A DNA stretch of 64,000 nucleotides, taken from NCBI RefSeq assembly GCF_900291475.1, contig NZ_OLMM01000005.1, positions 500,639 through 564,638 of the forward strand, written 5' to 3'. A model generated the notes under the pieces. The model was not told the DNA's origin and did no database searches. It saw only the letters and a list, made by a program, of their open reading frames with translations. The position numbers and the translations under genes were made by a program. Shown here one piece after another: positions 1 through 8,575 of the stretch (positions are counted from its first letter, which is position 1; each line of letters begins with the position of its first letter). The DNA is from Acidaminococcus hominis (GTDB taxonomy: Bacteria; Bacillota; Negativicutes; Acidaminococcales; Acidaminococcaceae).

Positions 1-62
1 GCCGGCTCAACCATCCGGCAGAGCTTTTGGCTGAATCTCTTAATGGCCTACTAGTGCGGTGG

Positions 63-124
63 GGTGGTAAAAGAATTCCGAGAAGGTGGTAAAAAAAGTC
101 CGTGCAGACGGTAAACTTACACCG
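63..124. repeat. Three 18-bp direct repeats, IS21-like element end
   Basis: Three related 18-bp units begin at 63, 85 and 107, a regular 22-bp period. Each runs GGTGGTAAAA or CGGTAAAC and ends in CCG. Spaced repeats of a GGTGGTAAAA...ACCG type are characteristic of IS21-family termini, and a CA dinucleotide at 132-133 could be the element tip. The 62 bases to the left hold no recognisable transposase end, so the element itself would lie outside the window. The family assignment is an inference. Confidence 0.45.
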
Positions 125-300
125 ATTTATGCAATCCCCACTTTCACTAAACCTCTATGAATAACAATCATAGAAACTTTTCGTTAGGAATGCAACGAGA
201 AAATTTGACGAAACCGTGAAAAATTATGAAATCCCTCTCTGGGGGATAGGAAATTTATTATAAAACCATTATTATGTAAAAAGGAGAAAAAAGTCAACTC

Positions 301-328
301 TTGTAATTTTATAGTTTAGGGCTATGAT
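301..328 (+). promoter_or_regulatory. Putative promoter of the TetR-family gene
   Basis: A -35-like TTGTAA (301-306) and a -10-like TATGAT (323-328) are 16 bp apart, followed by an AT-rich leader and the ribosome site AGAAAGGAGG just before the start at 370. Bases 133-300 are AT-rich and hold no gene I can support. Confidence 0.4.
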
Positions 329-369
329 AACAATGGGAGAATTTATTTTTTAGAAAGGAGGTTTGCGCC

Positions 370-990
370 ATGCTTTTCAAGGAACGGACCAAAAGTCTGT
401 TTGCAGATGCGCTGACCCGACTGTTGGAAAACAAAAGCCTAGACAAGATACGGGTGTTGGATATGGCTAAAGAATGCGGCGCAACGCCTCAAACGTTTTA
501 CTATCATTTTCATGATAAGTACGAACTGTTAGCCTGGATGTTTTTACGGGACTTCATGGGCTTTATGGGGCTCTCCCGCATTACACTGTCTGCCCAGCGC
601 CTCACGGCGATGATGCAGGAATTGGAAGAGAAACGCGGCTTTTACCAAAAAGCGCTGCCGGAGGAATTGATTCCCCAGGTGTATCCCTATGTGGCTGCTT
701 TTATGGAACAGGTGACAGAAAAAGCGCTGACCCAGCAAAAAGGAGCAGAAGCTTCGCTGGAGGAACGCTTGGACATCCGCTACCATATTTATGGCACCAT
801 TGGGTTATTGGCCGATTGGATCCATGGGCGGATTCCTCTGTCCGCAGCTGAACTGCAGCAGGTTTTTACGGCCCATACGCCGGCAGAGCTGCAGGCTGCA
901 TTGGACAACACGGTTTATTTTCCCGGGGATCTTGCGTTAAACAAAAGTAAAAATAAGAAGGAAATCGAAGGGAAACGGGGAAATAAATAG
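370..990 (+). CDS. TetR/AcrR-family transcriptional regulator
   Basis: This 206-residue protein is a TetR-type DNA-binding repressor. A helix-turn-helix lies at about residues 28-50, with the family's TPQTFYYHFHDKYELL recognition helix and following segment. The remainder is a helical ligand/dimerisation domain of DhaS/TetR_C type, ending in a lysine-rich tail. The start is well supported by AGAAAGGAGG 8 bases upstream. The next gene downstream, on the same strand, is a flavin reductase whose upstream region carries a perfect dyad at 1012-1029, a plausible binding site for this protein. The ligand cannot be read from the sequence. The family call is firm; the target is an inference. Confidence 0.85.
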   Translation: MLFKERTKSLFADALTRLLENKSLDKIRVLDMAKECGATPQTFYYHFHDKYELLAWMFLRDFMGFMGLSRITLSAQRLTAMMQELEEKRGFYQKALPEELIPQVYPYVAAFMEQVTEKALTQQKGAEASLEERLDIRYHIYGTIGLLADWIHGRIPLSAAELQQVFTAHTPAELQAALDNTVYFPGDLALNKSKNKKEIEGKRGNK

Positions 991-999
991 TAGAGCATG

Positions 1000-1029
1000 T
1001 TGTGCGTAAGTTATGTACAAGAGTACATA
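1000..1029 (+). promoter_or_regulatory. Candidate promoter with overlapping dyad operator
   Basis: A perfect inverted repeat TATGTAC-AAGA-GTACATA occupies 1012-1029. It overlaps a possible -10 (TACATA, 1024-1029), 18 bp downstream of TTGTGC (1000-1005). An operator over the -10 region suits repression by the TetR protein encoded just upstream. Both the promoter and the regulator assignment are inferences. Confidence 0.4.
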
Positions 1030-1120
1030 GACAACCAAGGGTTTAGCCGCTTCCTATGAGGCCAAGCGGAAAATCCGAAGCTCCTTTGCATGGATTTATA
1101 GCCAAACGAGGAGGGTTATT

Positions 1121-1822
1121 ATGGAATTTACGAAAACAGTTCTCACGAAGATTGTCCAGGAAACCAGTGATACCTATAGCTTTATCATGGACGTGCCCGC
1201 AGGTTTTACCTGGAAGGCCGGCCAGCATGTAGCCTGGCAGATTCCTGGTTTTCAGCTGGATCCGGAAGACCGGAATACCCGTGTCTTCACCATTGCTTCT
1301 GCTCCGGAAGATGGGTATCTGATGTTTACCACCCGGATTGCAGAACCCCATACCAGCCTGAAAGAAGTGCTGCTGCACCAGATCAAACCGGGGGCAGAAA
1401 TTGGTGTTGCCAAACCCATGGGCAAATTTGCCCTGGATACAGAGCACTACAAGGAAACCCTGATTTTGGCCGGGGGCATTGGGGTAACGCCCATTCGTTC
1501 CCTGCTGCGGCACTATATGGAACAGCCGGTAAACGGGCACAAGATTACCCTTTTGTATTCCGATGACCGGGGCGAATTTGCCTACGGGGATTTCTGGAAG
1601 GAATTGGAAAAACGGGTACCGGGGCTGGACCTGAAATTGATCTCTGTGCGGGATGAATTTACTGACGGCACCGATGCCTATGCCAAAGCTCAGGGCAATG
1701 CTGCAGAGTACCTGGTAGCCGGGTCTCCGGGCATGAACAAAGCCTTTACGGAACGCCTGGAAAAACTGGGCGTAGCTGCAGAAAATATCAAGACCGATGT
1801 GTTCATGGGCTACAAAGACTAA
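1121..1822 (+). CDS. FAD/NAD(P)-binding ferredoxin-reductase-like oxidoreductase
   Basis: A 233-residue protein of the ferredoxin-NADP+ reductase superfamily, expected to pass electrons between NAD(P)H and a partner through bound FAD. The FAD motif is RVFTIAS (residues 54-60), in the position of the family's RxYS/T signature. The nucleotide-binding GGIGVTP is at 118-124 and a C-terminal AGSPGM substrate loop follows. There is no 2Fe-2S domain, so it is the reductase module alone and would need a separate carrier. GAGGAGGG upstream supports the start. It lies downstream of a TetR regulator and ends in a strong hairpin. The redox partner is unknown. Confidence 0.8.
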   Translation: MEFTKTVLTKIVQETSDTYSFIMDVPAGFTWKAGQHVAWQIPGFQLDPEDRNTRVFTIASAPEDGYLMFTTRIAEPHTSLKEVLLHQIKPGAEIGVAKPMGKFALDTEHYKETLILAGGIGVTPIRSLLRHYMEQPVNGHKITLLYSDDRGEFAYGDFWKELEKRVPGLDLKLISVRDEFTDGTDAYAKAQGNAAEYLVAGSPGMNKAFTERLEKLGVAAENIKTDVFMGYKD

Positions 1823-1890
1823 CACCATGTGCTGTGCGTATGAAACTGCATAATTGATAGGTATTATACATATGCCAAAACCTGAACTAC

Positions 1891-1921
1891 AATAGAGATG
1901 CCAAAGGCATCTCTATTTGTT
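1891..1921 (+). terminator. Rho-independent terminator
   Basis: A perfect 12-bp stem AATAGAGATGCC/GGCATCTCTATT with an AAA loop, followed by TGTTTAT. It ends the reductase transcript and separates it from the fusion gene that follows. Confidence 0.7.
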
Positions 1922-1970
1922 TATGCCTAGGGGATGCTGAGAAATACAAGTTTGTGGGGGAGTGAGCAGG

Positions 1971-3413
1971 GTGAACAAACAAATGCAAAAAATTGCCGGA
2001 CTGGTGCTTACGGTTTTGGTGGTGGGAGGCCTGGCCTGGGGGATTCGGGCTTACCAGCAGAAGCCGGCGGAAACCTCTGGCAGCGGGGCAGCGCCCAGTA
2101 CCCAGGCACAGGACGGACTGGTGCTGATTCCCCAGGGAACGTTTACCATGGGCAGCCCGGACAGTGAACGCCAGCGGGAAAAGGACGAAACCGCCCATGA
2201 GGTTTCCGTAAGTGCCTTTTATTTGTCCCCTACGGAAGTGACCCAGGAGCAGTACCAGCAGGTCATGGGGGAGAATCCCAGCCATTTTCAGGGCCAACAG
2301 CTTCCTGTGGAGAACGTGACCTGGTATCAGGCCGTGGAGTTCTGCAACAAGCTGAGCAGCCAGAAAGGCCTGACGCCGGCCTATCAGGTAAACGGAAATA
2401 CGGTAACCTGGGACCGGAGTGCGGATGGGTACCGGCTGCCTACGGAAGCGGAATGGGAATATGCCGCCCGGGCAGGAACCCATTCCATCTACTATTTTGG
2501 GAATCAGATTAACAGTGATCAAGCCAATTTTGAAGGGGACTATCCCTACCTAATCGAAGAAAACTACGTGGTGCAAAGGGACCCCAAGGTGGTGCCTTCC
2601 GCCAACCGGGGCAAAACTATTCCGGTGGATCAGTTGCCGGCCAATGCATTTGGTCTGCACAATATGCTGGGCAACGTATCCGAATGGGTTTTTGATTACT
2701 ATGGACCCTATGGGACTTCGCCGCAAAAGGACCCGGCAGGGGCGGAAAAAGGGTCGCTTCGGGTTAACCGGGGCGGGGGCTACAACGATTTTGGCAAGCA
2801 CCTGCGGGCAGCCTACCGCTCGGCCACGAATCCCCTTGACCATGACCAGAACCTGGGCTTTCGCATCTGCCGCAACGCCCAGCCGGGAAAAGGCCTGGTA
2901 AAAACCACGGCCAGTCTGCAGCCGGCTATGCCCGCCCAGCCCCGGGTGCTGATTGCCTATTTCTCCTATTCGGGCAATACCCGGAAGGCGGCCCAGCTGC
3001 TGCAGGAAAAGACTGGGGCGGACCTGTATGCCATTACCATGGCCCAGCCCTATACAGGAGATATCTACGAGGCTTCCCAAAAGGATCTGATGCAGAACGT
3101 GCACCCGGCTTTGGCAGGGGCCATGCCGGATCTGTCCCGCTACGATGTGATTCTCTTGGGCTATCCCACCTGGTGGGCCACCATGCCCATGCCGGTGTTT
3201 ACCTTCCTGGAAAGCGGGGACTTTAGCGGTAAGCTGCTGTTTTCCTTCAGCTCCCACGGGGGTAACCGGTTTGGGGACAGTGTGTCCGACCTGGCCAAGG
3301 AGATTCCCCAGACTTATGTGGGACGGCCCTTTGAATTCCATTATTCCGGGGGCAGCAGCCTGTCCCAGGAACTGTCTGCCTGGCTGGCCCAGTGCGGCCT
3401 AAAGGAGAAGTGA
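1971..3413 (+). CDS. Exported SUMF1/FGE-like domain fused to flavodoxin
   Basis: About 480 residues: a short N-terminal membrane anchor, a low-complexity linker, a formylglycine-generating-enzyme-like (SUMF1/EgtB/PvdO) domain at roughly 49-292, and a flavodoxin domain at about 324-480. The FGE fold is shown by IPQGTFTMGS, RLPTEAEWEYAARAG, GNVSEWVFD and RGGGYNDFGKHLRAAYRS ending in LGFRI. True FGEs have two catalytic cysteines in the RGGSY loop; here that loop has none, so sulfatase activation is unlikely. The flavodoxin part has the FMN-phosphate loop SYSGNT and a YPTWW loop. I chose GTG 1971 because GGGGGAG sits 8 bases upstream; GTG 1962 is also in frame. A DUF4405 gene starts 4 bases after the stop. 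The N-terminal anchor implies both domains are outside the cytoplasm, which is odd for a flavodoxin. Confidence 0.75.
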   Translation: MNKQMQKIAGLVLTVLVVGGLAWGIRAYQQKPAETSGSGAAPSTQAQDGLVLIPQGTFTMGSPDSERQREKDETAHEVSVSAFYLSPTEVTQEQYQQVMGENPSHFQGQQLPVENVTWYQAVEFCNKLSSQKGLTPAYQVNGNTVTWDRSADGYRLPTEAEWEYAARAGTHSIYYFGNQINSDQANFEGDYPYLIEENYVVQRDPKVVPSANRGKTIPVDQLPANAFGLHNMLGNVSEWVFDYYGPYGTSPQKDPAGAEKGSLRVNRGGGYNDFGKHLRAAYRSATNPLDHDQNLGFRICRNAQPGKGLVKTTASLQPAMPAQPRVLIAYFSYSGNTRKAAQLLQEKTGADLYAITMAQPYTGDIYEASQKDLMQNVHPALAGAMPDLSRYDVILLGYPTWWATMPMPVFTFLESGDFSGKLLFSFSSHGGNRFGDSVSDLAKEIPQTYVGRPFEFHYSGGSSLSQELSAWLAQCGLKEK

Positions 3414-3417
3414 AACG

Positions 3418-4053
3418 ATGCGAAAGTTGAAAATTACCGTGGATATCCTGATGCTGGGGCTGTTTCTGTACCTGCTCAGCTACCACCCGGGAATGGGCCT
3501 TTTGGCCCACGGCATCTGCGGTATGGGCTTTTTTACCCTGGTCCTGCTGCACAACTGGCTAAATCGGAGCTTTTATAAGGTGCTTTTTAAGGGAAAATAC
3601 CCTTTTCGGAGAAAAGTGCTGGTAACGGCGGATGTATTGCTGCTGTTGGCAACTCTGGTGCTGGCCCTGAGTTCTTATATGCTGGCAGGCATGGTTTTCC
3701 CCCTTGCCATTTTCCCCTTTGCCCCGGAATGGGGACGGGTCCATGGGGTGGCGGCCTACTGGGCGTTTTTGCTGATCGCTTTCCATTTGGGTCTGCATCT
3801 CCAGGGAGTATTGGGCAAGCTGGAACGGCGCTGGCACGATACGGCCTTTGAATATGCCGGGTACTTTTTGGAGTTTCTAGTACTGCTGCTGGGGCTGTAT
3901 TGCTTTTTTGACAGTGGAATCTGGGCTCGGCTGGGTCTTCCCCTGGGCCGGGGACCGCACCCGGCTTTAGGGGCCTTTTATGGGGAAATGGCGGCCATCC
4001 TATTGGGGATGACCGTCCTGACCCACGGGTTCCTGGTGCTCACAGACCGCTAA
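3418..4053 (+). CDS. DUF4405-like multi-helix membrane protein
   Basis: A 211-residue integral membrane protein with about five predicted helices. The N-terminal half has the histidine-bearing helices typical of DUF4405/cytochrome b-like proteins (HGICGMGFF, LLHNWLNR, RVHGVAAYWAFLLIAFHLGLHLQG), where paired histidines could hold haem b. It begins 4 bases after the SUMF1-flavodoxin gene and AAGGAG lies just upstream, so the two are almost certainly co-translated. A membrane cytochrome next to a flavodoxin suggests electron transfer across or at the membrane; this is an inference. The family assignment rests on the helix and histidine pattern. Confidence 0.65.
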   Translation: MRKLKITVDILMLGLFLYLLSYHPGMGLLAHGICGMGFFTLVLLHNWLNRSFYKVLFKGKYPFRRKVLVTADVLLLLATLVLALSSYMLAGMVFPLAIFPFAPEWGRVHGVAAYWAFLLIAFHLGLHLQGVLGKLERRWHDTAFEYAGYFLEFLVLLLGLYCFFDSGIWARLGLPLGRGPHPALGAFYGEMAAILLGMTVLTHGFLVLTDR

Positions 4054-4056
4054 AAG

Positions 4057-4096
4057 AAAATCCCCCGAGGAGAAGTGCTCTTCGGGGGATTTTTTT
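4057..4096. terminator. Bidirectional terminator between convergent genes
   Basis: A 12-bp stem AAAATCCCCCGA/TCGGGGGATTTT with A-tracts and T-tracts on both sides. It serves the DUF4405 gene on the plus strand and the UvrA-like gene on the minus strand. Confidence 0.85.
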
Positions 4097-4099
4097 GTG

Positions 4100-6373
4100 C
4101 TATTGGGACATGCTTTTGAGAAAATGGCCGGTTTTGGAATTGGTGCAGGAAAGCAGCTGTTCCGGGGTGCCCTGGAACAGGATTTCTCCGCCCCTGGTGC
4201 CTCCTTCCGGGCCCATATCGATGACCCAGTCCGCCTGGGCAATCAGTTCCAGCCGGTGGTCCACAATCACCACGGTGTTGTGGTTGTCCACCAGCTTGCG
4301 CAAAAGGGCGTACAGGGTTTCTACGTCCCGGTTGTGCAGCCCGGTGGTGGGCTCGTCCAGAATATAGATATTGCCCTTTTTCTGGAGTTCGCTGGCCAAC
4401 TTTACCCGTTGGACCTCGCCGCCTGACAGGGTGCTGGTGGGCTGACCCAGGGTCAGGTAGCCCAGGCCCACGTCCAAAAGGCTTTGCAGGGAGGTGCGGA
4501 TCTTTTTGTCCTGGAAAAAGTCCATGGCCTGTTCAATGGTCAGGTCCATGATATTTTCAATGTTCCGGCCCTGGAACTGGTAGCTGAGCGCGGTGGGGTT
4601 GAACCGGTGCCCGCCGCATTCCTCGCAGACCTCTTCCACCGCATCGGCAAAGGCCATATCGTAGGTGATTTTCCCTTTGCCGTGGCAGACCGGGCAGGCT
4701 CCTTTGGAATTGGAGCTGAACCAGCTGGCCGGCACGTTGTTTTCCTTGGCGAACAGCTTGCGGATCTGGTCCATGATGCCGGTGTAGGTGGCCGGGGTGG
4801 ACCGGATGGAGGTGCCAATGGGTTTCTGGTCGATGACAATGGCCTCTGGATAGCGGCTGGCAAATTCTCCGCAGACCAGGGAGGTTTTTCCAGAGCCGGC
4901 TACCCCGGTTACCGCCGTGAAAACGCCTTGGGGGATTTTCACGGTCAGGTTCTTCAGGTTGTGGAGGGTGGCATTTTCTACCAGAAAGGCTTCGCTCCAG
5001 GGTTTGGGCTGGCGGTTAATTTGGATTTTATGGAAAATGGCCTGGCCGGTCAGGGTTCCGGCCTGCTTCAGGCCGGCCACATCGCCCTGGTAGACAATCT
5101 GGCCCCCGTGGGAACCGGCCAGGGGGCCCAGTTCGATGACCTGATCTGCCAGTTCAATCATCTGCCGGTGGTGCTCCACAATCAGCACGTTGTTGTGCTG
5201 GTCCCGCAGCTGGAGCAGCAGGTGGCCAATGCGCTGGGCATCTGCGGGATGGAGGCCGGCAGTGGGCTCATCTAGGATATAGGTAATGTTGTTGAGGCTG
5301 TTGCCCAGGTGACGCACCAGCTTCAGCCGCTGGCGCTCTCCGCCGGACAGGGTGTCCGTGGGCCGGCCCAGGGAAAGATAGCCAATGCCCAGGTTCACCA
5401 TGCGTTCCAGGGTATAGGAAAGCTGCCGGGCCAGGGAAATGCCCATGGGGCTTTGGATGGCTTCCAACAAAGGCAGCAGTTCGCTGACGGAAAGGTTCTG
5501 GTAGTCCACAATATTGTAGCCGTTGATTTTGGAGGCCAGAGCCTTGGCGTTGAGCCCGGTGCCGTGACAGCTGGTGCAGGGGCCTTTGTGGACGTGGGTC
5601 ATAATTTCGTCCTGAAGGCTCTTTTTTAGTTTGCTGATGTCCCGGTTCAGGTACAGCCGGCGGAAACGGGGGAGTACCCCTTCGTAGTCCACATAGTCCA
5701 CCCGGCCGGTCTTGTTGGAGCGAATCTCGATTTCCGTTTTTTCCGGGGTACCGTTCCGGAGTATTTCCCATTCTTCCGGGGAGAAGTCCCGGAGTTTTTT
5801 GTCCGGATCCAGGTACTGGTTGGTTACATACAGGTCCGCCTGCCAGCCTGCAGCAAATTGGCTGAAGCAGATGGCGCCCTCCCGCAGGGTCTTGTTCTCG
5901 TCAAACAGGCTGTCCTCGTCCAGGGTCAGCCGTTCTCCCAGGCCGGTGCAGTCCGGGCACATCCCCAGGGGATGGTTGAAGGAGTAGGCCATGGAGCCCC
6001 CGGCACTGGGGACCCCAATGCGGGAAAACAGCAGCCGGAGCAGGGGCGCAGCGTCCACGGCGGTTCCCACGTTGGAACGGCTGCTGCTGCCCAGGGTCCG
6101 CTGGTCCACCACTACGGCCGGGGTCAGGTTTTCGATAAAGTCCACCTTGGGCCGTTCATAATGGGGCATCCGGTTCCGCAGGAACAGGGGGTAGGAGGCC
6201 TGCCATTCCCGGCTGCTTTCCACCGCAATGGTGTCGAAGGCCAGGGAACTTTTGCCGGAGCCGGAAACGCCGGTAAAGACCACAATCTTGTCCTTGGGAA
6301 TATCCACATCAATATTTTTCAGGTTATTTTCAGAAGCTCCGCGGATGCGGATCACATCTTCCTGGTTTGGCAT
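4100..6373 (-). CDS. UvrA-like ABC ATPase (UvrA2/DrrC type)
   Basis: A 757-residue tandem ABC ATPase of the UvrA family. It has two Walker A motifs ([12 protein letters not shown] and [12 protein letters not shown]), two ABC signatures ([23 protein letters not shown]), two Walker B/D-loops ([22 protein letters not shown]), and zinc-binding CxxC pairs (CPDC, CTSC, CPVC with CEEC). Canonical UvrA is about 940 residues; the missing length corresponds to the UvrB-binding and insertion regions. This therefore resembles the UvrA2/DrrC paralogues linked to drug or DNA-damage tolerance rather than core excision repair. ATG 6373 is preferred over TTG 6379 because GAAAGGAAG is then well spaced. It is transcribed alone. 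Confidence 0.88.
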   Translation of the reverse strand: MPNQEDVIRIRGASENNLKNIDVDIPKDKIVVFTGVSGSGKSSLAFDTIAVESSREWQASYPLFLRNRMPHYERPKVDFIENLTPAVVVDQRTLGSSSRSNVGTAVDAAPLLRLLFSRIGVPSAGGSMAYSFNHPLGMCPDCTGLGERLTLDEDSLFDENKTLREGAICFSQFAAGWQADLYVTNQYLDPDKKLRDFSPEEWEILRNGTPEKTEIEIRSNKTGRVDYVDYEGVLPRFRRLYLNRDISKLKKSLQDEIMTHVHKGPCTSCHGTGLNAKALASKINGYNIVDYQNLSVSELLPLLEAIQSPMGISLARQLSYTLERMVNLGIGYLSLGRPTDTLSGGERQRLKLVRHLGNSLNNITYILDEPTAGLHPADAQRIGHLLLQLRDQHNNVLIVEHHRQMIELADQVIELGPLAGSHGGQIVYQGDVAGLKQAGTLTGQAIFHKIQINRQPKPWSEAFLVENATLHNLKNLTVKIPQGVFTAVTGVAGSGKTSLVCGEFASRYPEAIVIDQKPIGTSIRSTPATYTGIMDQIRKLFAKENNVPASWFSSNSKGACPVCHGKGKITYDMAFADAVEEVCEECGGHRFNPTALSYQFQGRNIENIMDLTIEQAMDFFQDKKIRTSLQSLLDVGLGYLTLGQPTSTLSGGEVQRVKLASELQKKGNIYILDEPTTGLHNRDVETLYALLRKLVDNHNTVVIVDHRLELIAQADWVIDMGPEGGTRGGEILFQGTPEQLLSCTNSKTGHFLKSMSQ

Positions 6374-6488
6374 ATACAATCTTCCTTTCAGCAGTTATTC
6401 CAATGCTATTTTAGCATAGCAAAAGAAAGTTCCCAGGAATTGACCCGGAATCCTGCATCCTTTGCCGCAGCTCATTTCTTAGAAAAAA

Positions 6489-7049
6489 GGGGGTGTGAAA
6501 TAATACCCCCGTAAGCAAAAACGGCTTGCGAGCTCAAAAGAGTTCGCAAGCCGTTTTTGTTATTCTTTATAACCGTATCCTAATAAACTTCCTCAGTCAG
6601 TCCTGCGGACTGACTGCCCACACGCTTTGCGCTCATATCCAATTCTCAAGGCTGTATGCCGCAGAGAATTGGTTAATATGAGCCATGTGATAGCGGCCTG
6701 CAAAGTGAACCTGGAAGGTGAAGCTGAGCAGCATGCCGCGAACCACTCAGGGGCCAGTCTTAGGCCTATACGAGTCATGTGCAAAACGGGTATAGCAAAG
6801 GAGCATAGTTTGTAAATACCTGCACTACCCTAGTCTATTGCTTGACCAGTAGCGGCATAGAAGGCTTCCTGAGTGGTTCGCCGTGCTCCGTTCTCCTTCA
6901 CCCTGCGGGTTCGGCTCACGGACGGCTATCACATAGGTCGCATATTCCAAATGTCATCGGGAAACTGATTGACATTTGGATGCGACCGTAAAGCGTGAAG
7001 GAAGTGTCGCCGTAAGGCGACGATAGAAGTTTCCTTATTTCACACCCCC
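6489..7049. repeat. 560-bp inverted element of paired hairpin modules
   Basis: This non-coding stretch is bounded by perfect 15-bp inverted repeats (GGGGGTGTGAAATAA at 6489-6503, its complement at 7035-7049). Inside, 6585-6751 and 6868-7032 are two inverted modules sharing a fixed order of boxes: AAACTTC, a short hairpin (6594-6616; 7006-7021), CACGCTTTRCG (6621-6631; 6987-6997), a two-part hairpin with a 3-base bulge (6632-6682; 6936-6987), CATGTGATAGC (6684-6694; 6925-6935) and CGAACCACTCAGG (6739-6751; 6868-6880). The hairpin arms differ between modules yet pair perfectly within each. I see no protein in it. It could be a MITE-like element or a structured RNA; I do not recognise the family. 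Confidence 0.7.
6516..6559. terminator. Strong bidirectional terminator hairpin
   Basis: A perfect 16-bp stem (CAAAAACGGCTTGCGA and its complement) with a 12-base loop, A-rich on the left and T-rich on the right in either reading direction. It lies in the left arm of the inverted element and is the first clear terminator downstream of the minus-strand rlmD gene. Confidence 0.8.
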
Positions 7050-7056
7050 AGATTTT

Positions 7057-8442
7057 TTAGGAATTTTCACTGCGGCTGAACAGGGCCACGCTTTCCACAT
7101 GGCAGGTGTGGGGGAACACGTCCACGGGCTGGACTTTGCGCAGCACAAAGCCGTGGTCCCGGAGAATGGCGGCATCTCGGGCCAGAGAGGCCGGATTGCA
7201 GGATACGTACACCACCCGTTTGGGGCGCACCTGGGCGATGGCGTCCAGAACACGCTTTTCGCAGCCGGCCCGGGGCGGATCCAGCACCACCACATCGGGG
7301 CGGCTGCCGTGACGCACCAGGTCAGGCAGTTCCTTGGCGGCATCGGCGCAGATGAACTCCGTATTGGTTACGTGGTTGTGTTTGGCGTTTTCGTGGGCGT
7401 CGTGGATGGCGGCGGGCACAATTTCAATGCCCAGGGCCCGGCGGGCCTTTTGGGCCAAAAACAGGGTAATGGTTCCTGTGCCGCAGTAGGCATCGATGAC
7501 GTTTTCCTTGCCGGTCAGAGCGGCGTACTGGAGGGCGGTTTCGTACAGCAGTTCCGCCTGCTCTGTGTTTACCTGGAAGAAGGAATGGGGAGAAATGGCA
7601 AAGGTGAATTTGCCCAGTTGGTCATGGATGAAGCCGGGGCCCCAGATGACCTTGTTTTTCTGGCCCATGATTACGTTGGTATGCCGGGTATTGATGTTCT
7701 GGACCAGAGTGGTGAAACCGGGAATCTGGGCCCTCAGCAGCTGGGCCAGTTCCTTCAGGTGGGGCACCACAGATTCGTTGGTGATGAGCACCGCCATCAC
7801 TTCCCCGGTTTTTACCCCGGTGCGGCCCATAATGTGACGGACCAGGCCCTTCCGGCTGTCCTCTTCCAGCGCGGCAATATGGTATTGGGTCATCCACTCC
7901 CGGGTAATCTGGGCGATTTTGTTGTTGGTTTCCTGCTGAATCAGGCAGTCTTTCACATCGATGACCTGATGGGTTCCAGCGGCAAAGCAGCCAATCCGCA
8001 GCTGGTGGTTTTTGCTTTGTGCGACGGGCACCTGCATCTTGTTCCGGTAATGCCAGGGGTGAAGGGCTCCCAGGGTGTCCAGGACCTGCACCTTGTGGAA
8101 ATGGCCAATCCGTTCCAGGGCATCTACCACGGTCTGCCGTTTATTGGCCAGCTGGGCCGGGTAGGACAGATGCTGGAGCTGGCAGCCCCCGCATTGCTTG
8201 TACACCGGGCAGGGCGGTTTTTCCCGGTCCGGGGAGGGTACCAGTACCTTTACCAGCTTGGCCTGGCCGTAGCTCTTTTTTACCAGGGTAACCTGGGCCT
8301 GCACCCGTTCCCCCGGCAGGGCACCGGGAATAAAGAAGGTGAAGCCGCTGACTTTGCCCACTCCTTCGCCGGAGCTGCCCAGGCCGTTAATGGTGCATTC
8401 GATATTTTCTTTGGGTTTAAATTGCATATGTGTATGTTCCAT
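7057..8442 (-). CDS. rlmD: 23S rRNA (uracil-5-)-methyltransferase RlmD/RumA family
   Basis: A 461-residue SAM-dependent RNA m5U methyltransferase, acting on 23S rRNA in the cytoplasm. It has an N-terminal TRAM domain (residues about 7-65), a 4Fe-4S cluster site beginning CPVYKQCGGCQLQ, the SAM motif VIDAYCGTGTITLFLA, and the catalytic-cysteine motif VSCNPASLARD near the C-terminus. Firmicute proteins of this family may also modify other 23S positions (RlmCD), so the exact uridine is not certain. A promoter TTGCGT-N17-TATAAT puts the transcript start only a few bases before ATG 8442; either the message is nearly leaderless or translation begins at the in-frame ATG 8427. The stop is 8 bp from the inverted element. 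Confidence 0.9.
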   Translation of the reverse strand: MEHTHMQFKPKENIECTINGLGSSGEGVGKVSGFTFFIPGALPGERVQAQVTLVKKSYGQAKLVKVLVPSPDREKPPCPVYKQCGGCQLQHLSYPAQLANKRQTVVDALERIGHFHKVQVLDTLGALHPWHYRNKMQVPVAQSKNHQLRIGCFAAGTHQVIDVKDCLIQQETNNKIAQITREWMTQYHIAALEEDSRKGLVRHIMGRTGVKTGEVMAVLITNESVVPHLKELAQLLRAQIPGFTTLVQNINTRHTNVIMGQKNKVIWGPGFIHDQLGKFTFAISPHSFFQVNTEQAELLYETALQYAALTGKENVIDAYCGTGTITLFLAQKARRALGIEIVPAAIHDAHENAKHNHVTNTEFICADAAKELPDLVRHGSRPDVVVLDPPRAGCEKRVLDAIAQVRPKRVVYVSCNPASLARDAAILRDHGFVLRKVQPVDVFPHTCHVESVALFSRSENS

Positions 8443-8451
8443 AGTCCTTCT

Positions 8452-8480
8452 ATTATACCTGTGCGGCCCCTGGGACGCAA
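8452..8480 (-). promoter_or_regulatory. Promoter of rlmD
   Basis: On the minus strand, TTGCGT (8475-8480) and a consensus TATAAT (8452-8457) are 17 bp apart. The expected start site is near 8445, giving almost no leader before ATG 8442. Confidence 0.6.
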
Positions 8481-8575
8481 CCGCAGGGCCGGGGAATTAT
8501 TGGCAGCAGCCGGAATTCCCCTTCAGTGCATGAAAAAACGGGAAAAAGAAAGAAAAGAAGAATGATTATCAGGAA

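Noticed and set aside
63-124. The phased repeats as a CRISPR array
   Set aside because: Repeats are only 18 bp with 4-bp gaps, too short for spacers, and no cas genes are present.
6516-6559. The 16-bp hairpin as part of the paired modules
   Set aside because: It has no equivalent in the right arm, so I treat it as a separate terminator inserted in the left arm.
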